The translations under genes were made by a program, and so were the position numbers. Positions 25,748 to 33,688 of a stretch of 64,000 bases of DNA are shown here, in pieces. The stretch comes from Streptomyces sp. CB01580 (lineage in GTDB: Bacteria > Actinomycetota > Actinomycetes > Streptomycetales > Streptomycetaceae), in NCBI RefSeq assembly GCF_001905795.1, contig NZ_LIXJ01000016.1:198411-262410 (forward strand), in the 5' to 3' direction. The notes beneath the pieces are model-generated. The model saw nothing but the letters and a program-made list of their open reading frames with translations. It was not told where the DNA came from and searched no databases. Position 1 is the stretch's first letter; the number at the start of each line of letters is the position of its first letter.

Positions 25748-26539
25748 TCAGAAAGGCTCGGCCTCGCCCGGCACGGGCCCGCCCAGCGCGTCGCGGCGCT
25801 CCGGCTGCTCCAGGCGCACCATGCGCCGCCATCCCCCGAGCCGTTCGTACGCGTGGACCAGGTGGATCCCCGCCGCCAGCACGGACGCCCTGGTCCGGGA
25901 CCAGCCGAGGATGCGGCCCATGTGGTCCATCACGGCGAGGCTGACGTCGCGGTACACCCGGATCTCGGCGAGCGCGCACTCGCGCAGCAGTCGCTGGATC
26001 GTACGGCCGTGTCCGGCCCCGGCGAGGCGCAGCAGTTCCTCGTGGCAGTACGCCAGGTGGTTGTCCTCGTCGTCCGCGATCATCCGCAGCGCGCGGCCGA
26101 TGCCGGGGTGGTCGCCGAAGTGCCGTCGCAGCAGCGCCATCTGCTCGGAGGCGCGCTGCTCGGTGACCCGGCTGTGGGCGAGGTAGGTGATGATGTCGCG
26201 CTCGGTGAGCGGATCCCGGCGCGCCAGCCGTTCGTGGGCGAGGCCGATGCCCCGCCGTTCCAGCAGCATCGTGTAGTCGGTCCCGGGCGGGACCTCGACC
26301 GGGCGCAGTCCGCGCTTCCTCAGCAGTGCGTGGAAAATCCGTCCGTGCTTGTCCTCGTCGGCGCCGTGCCGGGCGATCCTGGGTGCCAGGGCCCGCTGGC
26401 TCTCGGGAACGAGGGCCGCGATCCGGCCGTTCTCCCAGCCGCCCTGGGCCTCGCCGCCGGCCGCGATGGAGCAGAACAGCCGGAACGACTCGTCCTCGTC
26501 GAGGATCTCCTGGAACAGGTCCCTTGCCGAGAGCACCAC
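25748..26539 (-). CDS. Ferritin-like di-iron protein of unknown function
   Basis: 263-residue four-helix-bundle protein. Two ExxH motifs, EDKH at 62-65 and EDNH near 154-157, are spaced as in ferritin-like di-iron carboxylate proteins. Further acidic residues on neighbouring helices (EQRASEQM, CHEELLRL) could complete the site. GTG 26539 is preferred, since GGAGG lies five bases before it, while the earlier GTG 26545 overlaps that site. Such proteins may be oxygenases or hydroxylases, but the substrate is not evident. Convergent with corA. Confidence 0.75.
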   Translation of the reverse strand: MVLSARDLFQEILDEDESFRLFCSIAAGGEAQGGWENGRIAALVPESQRALAPRIARHGADEDKHGRIFHALLRKRGLRPVEVPPGTDYTMLLERRGIGLAHERLARRDPLTERDIITYLAHSRVTEQRASEQMALLRRHFGDHPGIGRALRMIADDEDNHLAYCHEELLRLAGAGHGRTIQRLLRECALAEIRVYRDVSLAVMDHMGRILGWSRTRASVLAAGIHLVHAYERLGGWRRMVRLEQPERRDALGGPVPGEAEPF

Positions 26540-26733
26540 AGCCACCTCCGTACCGGCTTCGACCCATCGCCAGTCAAATGCGGCGCGTCCGCCCGGGCAA
26601 CAGGAACGGCCTCCGGCTACGCCGGACGGGCCGCCGAACCCGTGCGGCCGCCGTGGCCGAAACCTTTCACCTCCGAGGGACGGCGGGCCGGGCGGGCGTA
26701 ACCGCGCGCCGCCGGGGGCGTTGTTCCGCGTGA

Positions 26734-26773
26734 CGGCCGTGGCGGGGAGACCCCCGAGCCCCCACCACGGCCG
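26734..26773 (-). terminator. Hairpin after the F420-type oxidoreductase gene
   Basis: CGGCCGTGG (26734-26742) pairs with CCACGGCCG (26765-26773), and the loop contains a further GGGG/CCCC pairing. It follows the stop codon of the minus-strand gene that ends at 26818. Confidence 0.6.
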
Positions 26774-26817
26774 CGATGCCTACCGGAGCCCGTGGTCCCG
26801 GGGTCCGTGGATCCGTG

Positions 26818-27867
26818 TCACGCGAGGCCGGACCGCTCCAGCGCCTCCGTGCCGGCCCGCAGCGCCGCGATCCGCTCGTCGAGCGTGAATCCGGCCGGGG
26901 CCAGGGTGAGCGTCGTGACGCCCGCGGCGGCGTACGCCTGCATCCGCTCGGCGATCCGCTCGACCGGGCCGAGCAGCGTGGTCCGGTCGATCAGCTCGTG
27001 CGGGACGGCGGCGGCGGCGCCGTTCTTGTCGCCGGACAGGTACTTGTCCTGGATCTCGACGGCCTCCTTCTCGTAGCCCATCCGCCGTGCGAGCCGGTTG
27101 TAGAAGTTCTGGTCGCGGCTGCCCATACCGCCCACGTACAGCGCGGTGTACGGACGGAAGATGTCCGCGAGCGCGTCGACGTCGTCGCCGACGGCGAGCG
27201 GCAGCGTCGGGCACACATCGAAGCCGTCCATGGTCAGCCCGGCCTTCTCGCGCCCGGCCCGCAGGTACTTGACCGCGGTCTCCTCCAGGTGCTCGGCCGC
27301 GGGGAAGATCAGCAGGGCGCCGTCGGCGATCTCGCCCGTCTGCTCCAGGTTCTTCGGGCCGATGGCGGCGATGTAGAGGGGAATGTGCTCGCGCTGCGGG
27401 TGGACGGTGAGCTTGAGGGGCTTGCCCGGACCGTCCGGCAGCGGGAGCGTCCAGTGCCGCCCCTCGTACGTCAGCCGTTCACGGGACATCGCCCGGCGGA
27501 CGATCTCGACGTACTCCCGGGTGCGGGCCAGGGGCTTGTCGAACTTCACGCCGTACCAGCCCTCGGAGACCTGGGGCCCCGACACACCGAGGCCGAGCCG
27601 GAAGCGGCCTCCGGAGAGCGAGTCGAGGGTGGCGGCGGTCATCGCCGTCATCGCGGGCTGGCGGGCCGGGATCTGCATGATCGCGGAACCCACGTCGATG
27701 GACTCGGTCCGGGCCGCCACCCAGGACAGCACGGTCGGCGCGTCGGAGCCGTACGCCTCGGCCGCCCAGCAGACGTCGTAGCCGAGCCGGTCGGCCTCCT
27801 GCGCCACGGCGAGGTTGTCGCCGTCCATGCCCGCGCCCCAGTAACCGAGATTGATGCCGAGCCGCAT
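26818..27867 (-). CDS. LLM-class F420-dependent oxidoreductase
   Basis: 349-residue luciferase-like TIM-barrel protein. It begins MRLGINLGYWGAGMDGDN, a start common to actinobacterial F420-using members, and carries SAIMQIPARQPAMTAM, SGGRFRLGLGVSGPQVSEGW (cofactor phosphate region) and LGPVERIAERM near the end. The cofactor F420 rather than FMN is inferred from these resemblances. A clear AGGGGAG ribosome site precedes the ATG, and a TetR-like palindrome overlaps the region just upstream. The substrate is unknown. Confidence 0.88.
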   Translation of the reverse strand: MRLGINLGYWGAGMDGDNLAVAQEADRLGYDVCWAAEAYGSDAPTVLSWVAARTESIDVGSAIMQIPARQPAMTAMTAATLDSLSGGRFRLGLGVSGPQVSEGWYGVKFDKPLARTREYVEIVRRAMSRERLTYEGRHWTLPLPDGPGKPLKLTVHPQREHIPLYIAAIGPKNLEQTGEIADGALLIFPAAEHLEETAVKYLRAGREKAGLTMDGFDVCPTLPLAVGDDVDALADIFRPYTALYVGGMGSRDQNFYNRLARRMGYEKEAVEIQDKYLSGDKNGAAAAVPHELIDRTTLLGPVERIAERMQAYAAAGVTTLTLAPAGFTLDERIAALRAGTEALERSGLA

Positions 27868-27878
27868 AGCCGCTCCCC

Positions 27879-27892
27879 TTACCGATCAGTAA
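27879..27892. promoter_or_regulatory. TetR-like palindrome upstream of the F420-type oxidoreductase
   Basis: TTACCGATCAGTAA is symmetric at 12 of 14 positions (TTAC-N-GATC-N-GTAA). It lies 12 bases before the start codon, touching the ribosome site. The shape resembles operators of TetR-family repressors, but no TetR gene is in the window. Confidence 0.4.
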
Positions 27893-27993
27893 CGTCTCTG
27901 GGTCCTGGACTCTAGCGCCCGTCGGCCCCTCGCGGCAGGGGCGACCCGGAACCGGGTTGTCCACAGCCCTCCGCCCCGTGGGGTTCTGGCCAG

Positions 27994-27999
27994 TAATCT
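27994..27999 (+). promoter_or_regulatory. -10 box of a probable leaderless aldo/keto reductase message
   Basis: TAATCT stands eight bases before ATG 28008, and no Shine-Dalgarno sequence is present between them. A matching -35 is not clear. Confidence 0.35.
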
Positions 28000-28007
28000 C
28001 AGCGCCC

Positions 28008-28991
28008 ATGGAGCAGAGGCATCTCGGCCGCACCGGCCTTCGCGTGTCCAGGATCGGGCTCGGCACCCTCACCTGGGGACGGGACACCGACGAGCACGAC
28101 GCCGCCGAACAGCTGAAGGCGTTCTGGGAGGCGGGCGGCACCCTGATCGACACGGCCGACGTGTACGGCGGCGGGGAGGCCGAGTACCTGCTCGGACGGC
28201 TCACCGACGGCCTCGTGCCGCGGCACGAGCTGATCATCGCGACGAAGGCGGGCAGTGTCGCCGACCCGTACCGCAGGTTCAACGGCTCCCGGGGGCATCT
28301 GCTGGCGGCCCTGGACGCCTCGCTGGACCGGCTCGGCACGGATCACGTCGACCTGTGGCAGGTCCACGCCTTCGACCCGGCGACCCCGCTGGAGGAGACG
28401 CTTCAGGCGGTGGACCTGGCGGTGTCCAGCGGCCGGGCCCGGTACGCGGGGGTGTCGAGCTTCTGCGGCTGGCAGCTGGCGAAGGCGGCGACCTGGCAGT
28501 TGGCCGCGCCCGGCGTGCGCACCCGCCTGGCGAGCACCCAGATGGAGTACTCCCTGTTGCAGCGGGGCGTGGAGCGCGAGGTGCTGCCCGCCGCCCTCGA
28601 CCTGGGCGTGGGGCTGCTCCCCTCCTCGCCGCTGGGCCGGGGAGTGCTGACCGGGAAGTACCGCACGGGCACTCCCGCGGACTCGCGCGGCGCCTCGGAA
28701 CTGCTCGCTCCGTTCGTCGAGCCGTATCTGGACGACGCGGCGGCCCGCGTCGTGGACGCGGTGGCCACGGCGGCGGACGGTCTGGCCACCACGCCGCTCC
28801 AGGTGGCACTGGCCTGGGTACGGGACCGGCCGGGGGTGGTGGCCCCGATCGTCGGCGCGCGCAACGCGCAGCAGCTGACGGAGGCATTGTCGGTGGAGAC
28901 GCTTAGTCTTCCTGACGAGATCTGCCAGGCGCTCGACGACGTGTCGGCGCCCGTGCACCGCTATCCCGACCAGGACTGGAGCACGCTGTGA
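28008..28991 (+). CDS. Aldo/keto reductase
   Basis: 327-residue NADPH-dependent oxidoreductase with a TIM barrel. Catalytic tetrad: Asp48 and Tyr53 in LIDTADVYGGG, Lys in IIATKAG near 79, and His in WQVHAFD near 114. The C-terminal cofactor part includes PLGRGVLTG and PIVGARNAQQL. The start at ATG 28008 is taken from the conserved MEQRHLGRTGLRVS opening; upstream codons of the open frame look non-coding. Its stop overlaps the next start (GTGA), so the two genes are coupled. Substrate unknown. Confidence 0.92.
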   Translation: MEQRHLGRTGLRVSRIGLGTLTWGRDTDEHDAAEQLKAFWEAGGTLIDTADVYGGGEAEYLLGRLTDGLVPRHELIIATKAGSVADPYRRFNGSRGHLLAALDASLDRLGTDHVDLWQVHAFDPATPLEETLQAVDLAVSSGRARYAGVSSFCGWQLAKAATWQLAAPGVRTRLASTQMEYSLLQRGVEREVLPAALDLGVGLLPSSPLGRGVLTGKYRTGTPADSRGASELLAPFVEPYLDDAAARVVDAVATAADGLATTPLQVALAWVRDRPGVVAPIVGARNAQQLTEALSVETLSLPDEICQALDDVSAPVHRYPDQDWSTL

Positions 28992-31294
28992 CCGCGCTTC
29001 CCGGGGGAGACACCCCCGGCTCCCCGGCCGCCGACGACGCAGGCGCCGTCGCTGACCCCGCAACCGTTCCCTCCCCGCCCTCACCACCCGTGCGGGGCGA
29101 GGGCGGGGAGGCACACGAAGGAGCCGCGACGGCCGACGACGTCGCCGCCGCCGAGGAGGCGACCCCGGACGGTGGGGACGACAAGACCCCCGAGGACGGG
29201 GAGTCCGCGGGCGGAAGCGCCCCCGACGCCGAGGGGACGCCCGGCGAGGAGACCGCCGGGGGCGAAGAGGCCGCCGCGCCGCTCTCGGAGACCGAGGCCG
29301 AGCTCGCCGCCCAGCGCGAGCTCAGGGAGCGGATCGAGAAGCGCAAGGCCGAGAAGGCGGGCCCCATCCCGGCCGGCGGAAAGCTGAGCGGCACGGCGGC
29401 CGATCTGCTGGCCGCCGTGCGTGCCGTGGAGAGCGGCGAGAAGACCGCCGCCGCGTTCTTCGACTCGCCCGCGCCCGCCACCGCGCCGAGGCGGCCCGCT
29501 CCGGCCCCCGCGCCGACGCGCCCCCGGCCGCCCGAGCCGGCGCCCGCGCCCCGCGGACCCGCCCCGGAGACGGTGGCCGAGGTGGCCGCCGTGCTGGCCG
29601 AGGGCGGTGCTCCCCGAGCGCTCGCGGGACCGGCGGCCGAGGCACTGGGCCCGCAGGCGGCCGGGGTCCTGCGCGAGGATCCGTGGCGGATGCTCGCCGT
29701 GCCCGGGGTCGGACCCGAGCAGGCCGACGCCTTCGCGCGGGCCCTGCTGGGCCCCGGATGCGGCCCGGACGACGAGCGCAGGACCACCGCTCTGATCGGC
29801 CGGCTGCTGGAGCGGGCCGCACTGCGGGGACACACGGCGATGGAGGCGACGGCGGTCCGTGCCGCGCTCGCCGAGCACGCGGTGTCCGACCCGGAGGCGG
29901 CCGTGCGGCACGCCGTCGCCGCGGGCGCGGTCCTCGTGTTCCAGGAGGACGAGGCCGGGGACGGCGGCCCGGTCCCCGCCCCCGAGTCCGGCGAGGACAT
30001 GGAAGAGGACGACTCGTCCGGGCGGGAACCTGTCCGGGTGCTGCTCGGGCTCGACCGGTACGCGCTCGCCGAGGAGAGCCTCGCCGACGGTCTGGCCCGC
30101 CTGGCCCACGCCTGCGAGAAGGGCACCGACTGGACGGAGGCGGCCGCGGCCGCGGACTCCCCGTCGGCGGCCGAGCTGATCCGCGTGGTCGCGGCCCACG
30201 GCGTCGTGGCGCACACCGGCGGCGAGGCGGCCCGTGCCGAACCCGCCGCGCTCCTCGTCGCCGCCCGCACGCTGGGTCTGCGCGTCCTGGGCACCGCACA
30301 CGGCGTCGACGGCAGACGCAGGCTGGCCGAGGCGACCGGCGATCCGGCGGCGGCCGTCACCCTCGCCGGGCTGCTCTCCGGCGCGGAGGGCCCGGGACGG
30401 GACGAGGAGGGGGCGATCGCCGTCGACCTGCTCGTCGTCCTGGACGCCCCGCAGGTGGACGTCGAGTCCGCCGCGATGCTCGTGGAGTCCCTGGCCGACG
30501 GCACCCGGCTGGTGCTCAGCGGCGATCCGGGCGTGCTGGGATCTGCCGGTGCGGGGCGGGTGTTCGCGGATGTGCTGGCGGCCCGCGCCTGCCCGCAGGT
30601 CGTCTCCCGCACACCGGATCCGGGACCGATCGGCGAACTGGTCTCGGGCATTGGCATCGGTGAGCTGAACCAGGTCGAGGCGCCGGGCCGGGAAGTGGTG
30701 ATCGTCCCCGTGCGCGACGCGGGCGAGGCTGTGCACCGCACCGTGCAGCTGGTCGCGGACTCGGTGCCGCGCGCCCTCGGCATCCCCTCGGCCGACACCC
30801 AGGTCATCACCGTCGGCCACGGCGGCTCTGCGGGCACCCGCGCGTTGAACGCGGCCCTCAAGCAGCGGCTCAACCCCGGTCCGGGACGGTCCGGCGGATT
30901 CGACCCGGGCGACCGGGTCGTCCACGTCCCGGCGCCCGGCAGGACCGTGCCCGCCACGGTCGTCTCGGCCGATGCCGAGGGCCTGCACCTGGACTGCGCG
31001 GGCGAGCGGATCGTCGTCCCCCAGCAGCGGGTGGCGTCGTCCGTGCGGCACGGCTGGGCCCTCAGCGCCCACCAGGCGGCCGGGACGCGGTGGCCCGCGG
31101 TGGTCGTCGTGCTGCCGGGCGACGCGGCGCAGGGGCTGAGCCGCCCCTGGGTGTACACCGCGTTCGGCCGGGCCGAGCGGCACCTCTCCGTGGTGCACGG
31201 CGTGGACCAGGCTCTCCCGCGCGCGGTCGCCGAACCCCCGGCCCAGGACCGCACGACGCGGCTGCGCGGCCTCCTGGAGGCGACGGCCCGCTGA
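28988..31294 (+). CDS. RecD2-like helix-hairpin-helix protein lacking a working ATPase motif
   Basis: 768 residues. The first 190 or so are acidic, Ala/Pro-rich and probably disordered. From about 195 the sequence follows the RecD2 pattern: helix-hairpin-helix segments (WRMLAVPGVGPEQADAFA), then a helicase-like core. Where RecD2 has TGGPGTGKT this protein has TGGEAARAE (about 410-418): the Walker A Lys and Thr are gone. The Walker B position reads VVLDAP (no DE pair), GDPGVLGSAGAG near 512 matches the RecD2 GDxDQLPSVGxG motif, and VYTAFGRAERHL near 722 matches the terminal UvrD-like motif. It probably still binds DNA but not as an ATP-driven helicase. GTG 28988 overlaps the previous stop. Confidence 0.8.
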   Translation: MTALPGGDTPGSPAADDAGAVADPATVPSPPSPPVRGEGGEAHEGAATADDVAAAEEATPDGGDDKTPEDGESAGGSAPDAEGTPGEETAGGEEAAAPLSETEAELAAQRELRERIEKRKAEKAGPIPAGGKLSGTAADLLAAVRAVESGEKTAAAFFDSPAPATAPRRPAPAPAPTRPRPPEPAPAPRGPAPETVAEVAAVLAEGGAPRALAGPAAEALGPQAAGVLREDPWRMLAVPGVGPEQADAFARALLGPGCGPDDERRTTALIGRLLERAALRGHTAMEATAVRAALAEHAVSDPEAAVRHAVAAGAVLVFQEDEAGDGGPVPAPESGEDMEEDDSSGREPVRVLLGLDRYALAEESLADGLARLAHACEKGTDWTEAAAAADSPSAAELIRVVAAHGVVAHTGGEAARAEPAALLVAARTLGLRVLGTAHGVDGRRRLAEATGDPAAAVTLAGLLSGAEGPGRDEEGAIAVDLLVVLDAPQVDVESAAMLVESLADGTRLVLSGDPGVLGSAGAGRVFADVLAARACPQVVSRTPDPGPIGELVSGIGIGELNQVEAPGREVVIVPVRDAGEAVHRTVQLVADSVPRALGIPSADTQVITVGHGGSAGTRALNAALKQRLNPGPGRSGGFDPGDRVVHVPAPGRTVPATVVSADAEGLHLDCAGERIVVPQQRVASSVRHGWALSAHQAAGTRWPAVVVVLPGDAAQGLSRPWVYTAFGRAERHLSVVHGVDQALPRAVAEPPAQDRTTRLRGLLEATAR

Positions 31295-31307
31295 CCGGGC
31301 CACCCGT

Positions 31308-31349
31308 CGTCCCGTACCCCCGGCCGATTCCGGCGTCGGGTACGGGACG
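31308..31349. terminator. Hairpin between convergent genes
   Basis: CGTCCCGTACCC (31308-31319) pairs perfectly with GGGTACGGGACG (31338-31349), 14 bases after the RecD2-like gene stop and 41 before the end of the opposing gene. Confidence 0.7.
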
Positions 31350-31390
31350 GGCCGGGCGCACGGGGGTACGGACCCGGCCGACGGCACGGG

Positions 31391-32050
31391 TCAGGAGCCG
31401 TCCGCCACCAATCCCGCCGGTTCCTCGTCGGCGTCGTCCTCGTCGAAGACGGAGCTGACGTCGAAACGGCACACCACGAGTTGCGGATCCGCGTCCTCGA
31501 ACGGTGCGTCGAGCCACTCCCCCGCCTCCGGCGGCTCTTCCACGGCCGTGACCCAGAGCGTGGAGTCCCCTTCCTCCAGCCCGAACTCGGCGTGCCGGGA
31601 GGCGATCTCGTCCGGTTCGTACTCCCCGAACAGCACTCCGAGCGCCGCGTGGACGCTGGAGCCGACGACCGCGGCGCTCCCGGTGGCCCGGTCGTCGGGA
31701 TCGAGGTCGGCGATCCGCTGTGCCTGTGCGAACAGCCGCGGTGGCTCCACCACGGCGTAGTCCCGCCGGATCAGAACGCTGAGCGCGTTCGGTTCCTCGG
31801 GGCCGGTGTACGGGGGCAGGGAGCCGTCCGCACCCGGGATCTCGAAGGGGGTGACCTCGTCGTAGCGGTCGTAGAGCAGTTCGTCGTAGACCTCGGCGGC
31901 GGCGGCCAGTGCGTTGAACGCGTCGTAGACGGCGGGATCGTCGTCCCCCGTCCGGCGCTCGACCGCGTCGAGGTGACGGTCGAGCGCGGCTTTGATGGCT
32001 TCGGCGGCGGCGCGTACCTCGGCAGCGGTGGGCTGCGCAGCATCAGACAT
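31391..32050 (-). CDS. Conserved acidic protein of unknown function
   Basis: 219 residues, strongly acidic. The N-terminal part is helical (AAEVRAAAEAIKAALDRHLDAVE), the middle has YDAFNALAAAAEVYDELLYDRYDEVTPFE-like segments split by a Pro-rich turn, and the C-terminus ends with clusters of Asp and Glu (FDEDDADEEP). No catalytic motif or membrane segment is visible. ATG 32050 is preferred over the far upstream ATG because the extra 37 residues are arginine-rich and lie across the divergent promoter. Found next to a DUF5703 gene. I cannot name a function. Confidence 0.75.
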   Translation of the reverse strand: MSDAAQPTAAEVRAAAEAIKAALDRHLDAVERRTGDDDPAVYDAFNALAAAAEVYDELLYDRYDEVTPFEIPGADGSLPPYTGPEEPNALSVLIRRDYAVVEPPRLFAQAQRIADLDPDDRATGSAAVVGSSVHAALGVLFGEYEPDEIASRHAEFGLEEGDSTLWVTAVEEPPEAGEWLDAPFEDADPQLVVCRFDVSSVFDEDDADEEPAGLVADGS

Positions 32051-32097
32051 GGTGCAGACGCTATCCGTACCGGGCCTCTGCCCGCACAATGGATCCG

Positions 32098-32286
32098 ATG
32101 CCGGAATACGAATTTGTCGATGTGTACGTACCGCGCGGGGTGTCCCGGAAGGAGACCGCACGCCTGCTGACCGATCATGCCGAGTACGGGCACTGGGAAC
32201 TGGACCGACTGACGCTGCGCCACGACGGCAGCCGCAGGGTGCGACTGCGGCGGCGGATCATCCGCCAGCTACGCGCCACCTGGTGA
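32098..32286 (+). CDS. Small DUF5703-family protein
   Basis: 62-residue basic protein conserved in streptomycetes. The sequence MPEYEFVDVYVPRGVSRKE then HAEYGHWELDRLTL and RRVRLRRRIIRQLR is typical of DUF5703: one short helix-strand unit and an Arg-rich C-terminus that could bind nucleic acid. ATG 32098 fits the usual family start; ATG 32089 would add three residues. Ribosome site is weak (GGA), so a leaderless or short-leader message is possible. Function unknown. Confidence 0.8.
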   Translation: MPEYEFVDVYVPRGVSRKETARLLTDHAEYGHWELDRLTLRHDGSRRVRLRRRIIRQLRATW

Positions 32287-32324
32287 GAGGGGCGGGCCCC
32301 GCTGCCGCGGGTCCCGCCCCTCTC
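32285..32324. terminator. Bidirectional terminator between DUF5703 gene and chpC
   Basis: GAGAGGGGCGGG (32285-32296) pairs with CCCGCCCCTCTC (32313-32324), beginning at the stop codon of the small gene and 20 bases from the end of chpC. Confidence 0.75.
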
Positions 32325-32343
32325 GCTTCGCCGCCCCGGCCCG

Positions 32344-33126
32344 CTACGCGGACAGACGGGCGCGGCGGTAGAACACCGTCCCCACGCCCGCCAGCAGCAG
32401 GCCCGCACTCGCCGGGATCAGCAGTTCGGCACCGCCCGCCCCGGTGTGGGCGAGCTGGGGCGCGTTCTGCGCCTCGGGCACGTTCGGCACCTCCCGCGGG
32501 CCCGGCACCGGCGGCTTGTGCTCGGTGACCGGCGTGACCGGGGTGACCGGGGTGACCGGGGTGACCGGGGTGACCGGGGTGACCGGCTTCACCGGCTTGA
32601 CCGGCGGTGTGACGACGTCCGTGCCGTTCCCGCATTCGTTGCCGAAGGTGGGATTGAGCAGTCCGCCGATGGTGACGCTGTTCCCGCAGGCGTTCACGGG
32701 GATGTCGATCGGCGCCGAGATGCTGTTCCCGGACAGCACGCCCGGCGAACCCTTCGCGACGCCCTGGGCCGTTGCCCCGCCGTCGATCGGGGCCCGGTGC
32801 TTGCCCGTTCCCGGCCGGCTCGCCTCGGTGAGGTCGCCGGACACCTGGCTGCCGGAGGCGTGCTTGCCCGCGGAGGCCCCCTGCGAACCGTTTCCACAGG
32901 TGTTCCCGAACGCGGGGTTGATCAGCGCCACGACGTCCACGGAGTTTCCGCAGACGTTGACCGGGACGTGGACCGGGATCTGGACGGAGTTCCCCGAAAG
33001 TACCCCCGGGGAATTCACCGCGCCGCCGGACGCTCCGGCGTCCGCGTGCGCGTACCCACCGCTCAGCGCGAGCGCACCGCCCGCCGCCGCCATGGTGATC
33101 AGGCCCTTGCGCGTGACCTGTCGCAT
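32344..33126 (-). CDS. chpC: Long chaplin ChpC, cell-wall anchored
   Basis: 260-residue surface protein that helps make the hydrophobic sheath of aerial hyphae. Order: signal peptide (about 1-28), first chaplin domain (about 38-82, with VCGNSVDVVALINPAFGNTC), second chaplin domain (about 130-175, ACGNSVTIGGLLNPTFGNEC), a Pro-Val-Thr repeat stalk, and a sortase signal LAHTG near 225 followed by a hydrophobic helix and RRARLSA. Each chaplin domain has its disulphide cysteine pair. The product should be linked to peptidoglycan by sortase. Neighbouring chpH lies upstream in the same direction, the order known in S. coelicolor. Confidence 0.95.
   Translation of the reverse strand: MRQVTRKGLITMAAAGGALALSGGYAHADAGASGGAVNSPGVLSGNSVQIPVHVPVNVCGNSVDVVALINPAFGNTCGNGSQGASAGKHASGSQVSGDLTEASRPGTGKHRAPIDGGATAQGVAKGSPGVLSGNSISAPIDIPVNACGNSVTIGGLLNPTFGNECGNGTDVVTPPVKPVKPVTPVTPVTPVTPVTPVTPVTEHKPPVPGPREVPNVPEAQNAPQLAHTGAGGAELLIPASAGLLLAGVGTVFYRRARLSA
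32524..32604 (-). repeat. Nine 9-base tandem repeats inside chpC
   Basis: Unit GGTGACCGG on the plus strand, with slight changes in the outer copies. It encodes the Pro-Val-Thr/Lys stalk between the second chaplin domain and the wall anchor. The inner copies are nearly identical, so copy number may vary between strains. Confidence 0.85.
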
Positions 33127-33197
33127 AACTTCTTTCCTGCCTTCTGCCTTCCGGAATACCCCCGGGCTCGATCGAGCGGGGGGCGGACTACCCAGCA

Positions 33198-33228
33198 GCC
33201 CCGGAGCGCATGGCGTGCACTCCGGGGC
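33198..33228 (-). terminator. Hairpin between chpH and chpC
   Basis: GCCCCGGAG (33198-33206) pairs with CTCCGGGGC (33220-33228). On the minus strand it follows chpH and precedes chpC, so the two chaplin genes probably have separate or attenuated transcripts. Confidence 0.55.
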
Positions 33229-33266
33229 CGACCGGATTCAAACCCTCACGGGTTGACCCATCAACG

Positions 33267-33500
33267 TCAGGCGTTGACGCAGGGGTTGCCGAAGGTGGGG
33301 TTCAGCAGCCCGACGATGTCGACCGTGTTGCCGCACACGTTGGCCGGGACGTGCACGGGCACGTGGACGACGTTGCCCGAGACGACACCCGGGTTGCCCA
33401 TGGCGGCGCCCTGGGCACCGGAGTCCGCGACGGCCATGCCCGCACCCGAGAGCACCAGACCACCGGTCACGGCCGCAGCAGCGACGACCTTCTTGATCAT
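33267..33500 (-). CDS. chpH: Short chaplin ChpH
   Basis: 77-residue secreted amyloid-forming surface protein. A signal peptide (MIKKVVAAAAVTGGLVLSG, cleavage after about residue 26 at AVADSG) leads to a single chaplin domain with the cysteine pair in NVCGNTVDIVGLLNPTFGNPC. Unlike ChpC it has no wall anchor; it self-assembles at the air-water interface to lower surface tension and coat aerial hyphae. A perfect AGGAGG site precedes the ATG. A 9-bp hairpin lies just upstream of that site. Expression is expected to be developmental. Confidence 0.96.
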   Translation of the reverse strand: MIKKVVAAAAVTGGLVLSGAGMAVADSGAQGAAMGNPGVVSGNVVHVPVHVPANVCGNTVDIVGLLNPTFGNPCVNA

Positions 33501-33519
33501 TGTTTCCTCCTAGTTGGCA

Positions 33520-33544
33520 ATGCGGTCCCAGCCGCGGACCGCAT
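33520..33544 (-). promoter_or_regulatory. Stem-loop in the chpH 5' leader
   Basis: ATGCGGTCC (33520-33528) and GGACCGCAT (33536-33544) form a 9-bp stem with a 7-base loop, about 10 bases upstream of the AGGAGG site. It could stabilise the message or affect translation. It is not positioned to hide the ribosome site directly. Confidence 0.45.
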
Positions 33545-33688
33545 CACCTGTAACGAGGACGAGCTAATCGGGCTACGAGCGTATGGTTCCTTTCACTCGT
33601 TCCGGTCGAATGCGCACACATTGGCGAATATTTGCGTGACACAGGAGCGGACCGGCGTCGCTCGTCCCTGCTCGGAGGCCGCGCAGGC

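Noticed and set aside
32524..32604. CRISPR-like array
   Set aside because: The repeats are 9-base coding units within chpC with no spacers.
33545..33660. ECF-type (SigBldN-like) promoter in front of chpH
   Set aside because: GGAAC sequences are present on the coding strand, but none has a convincing -10 at the right spacing.
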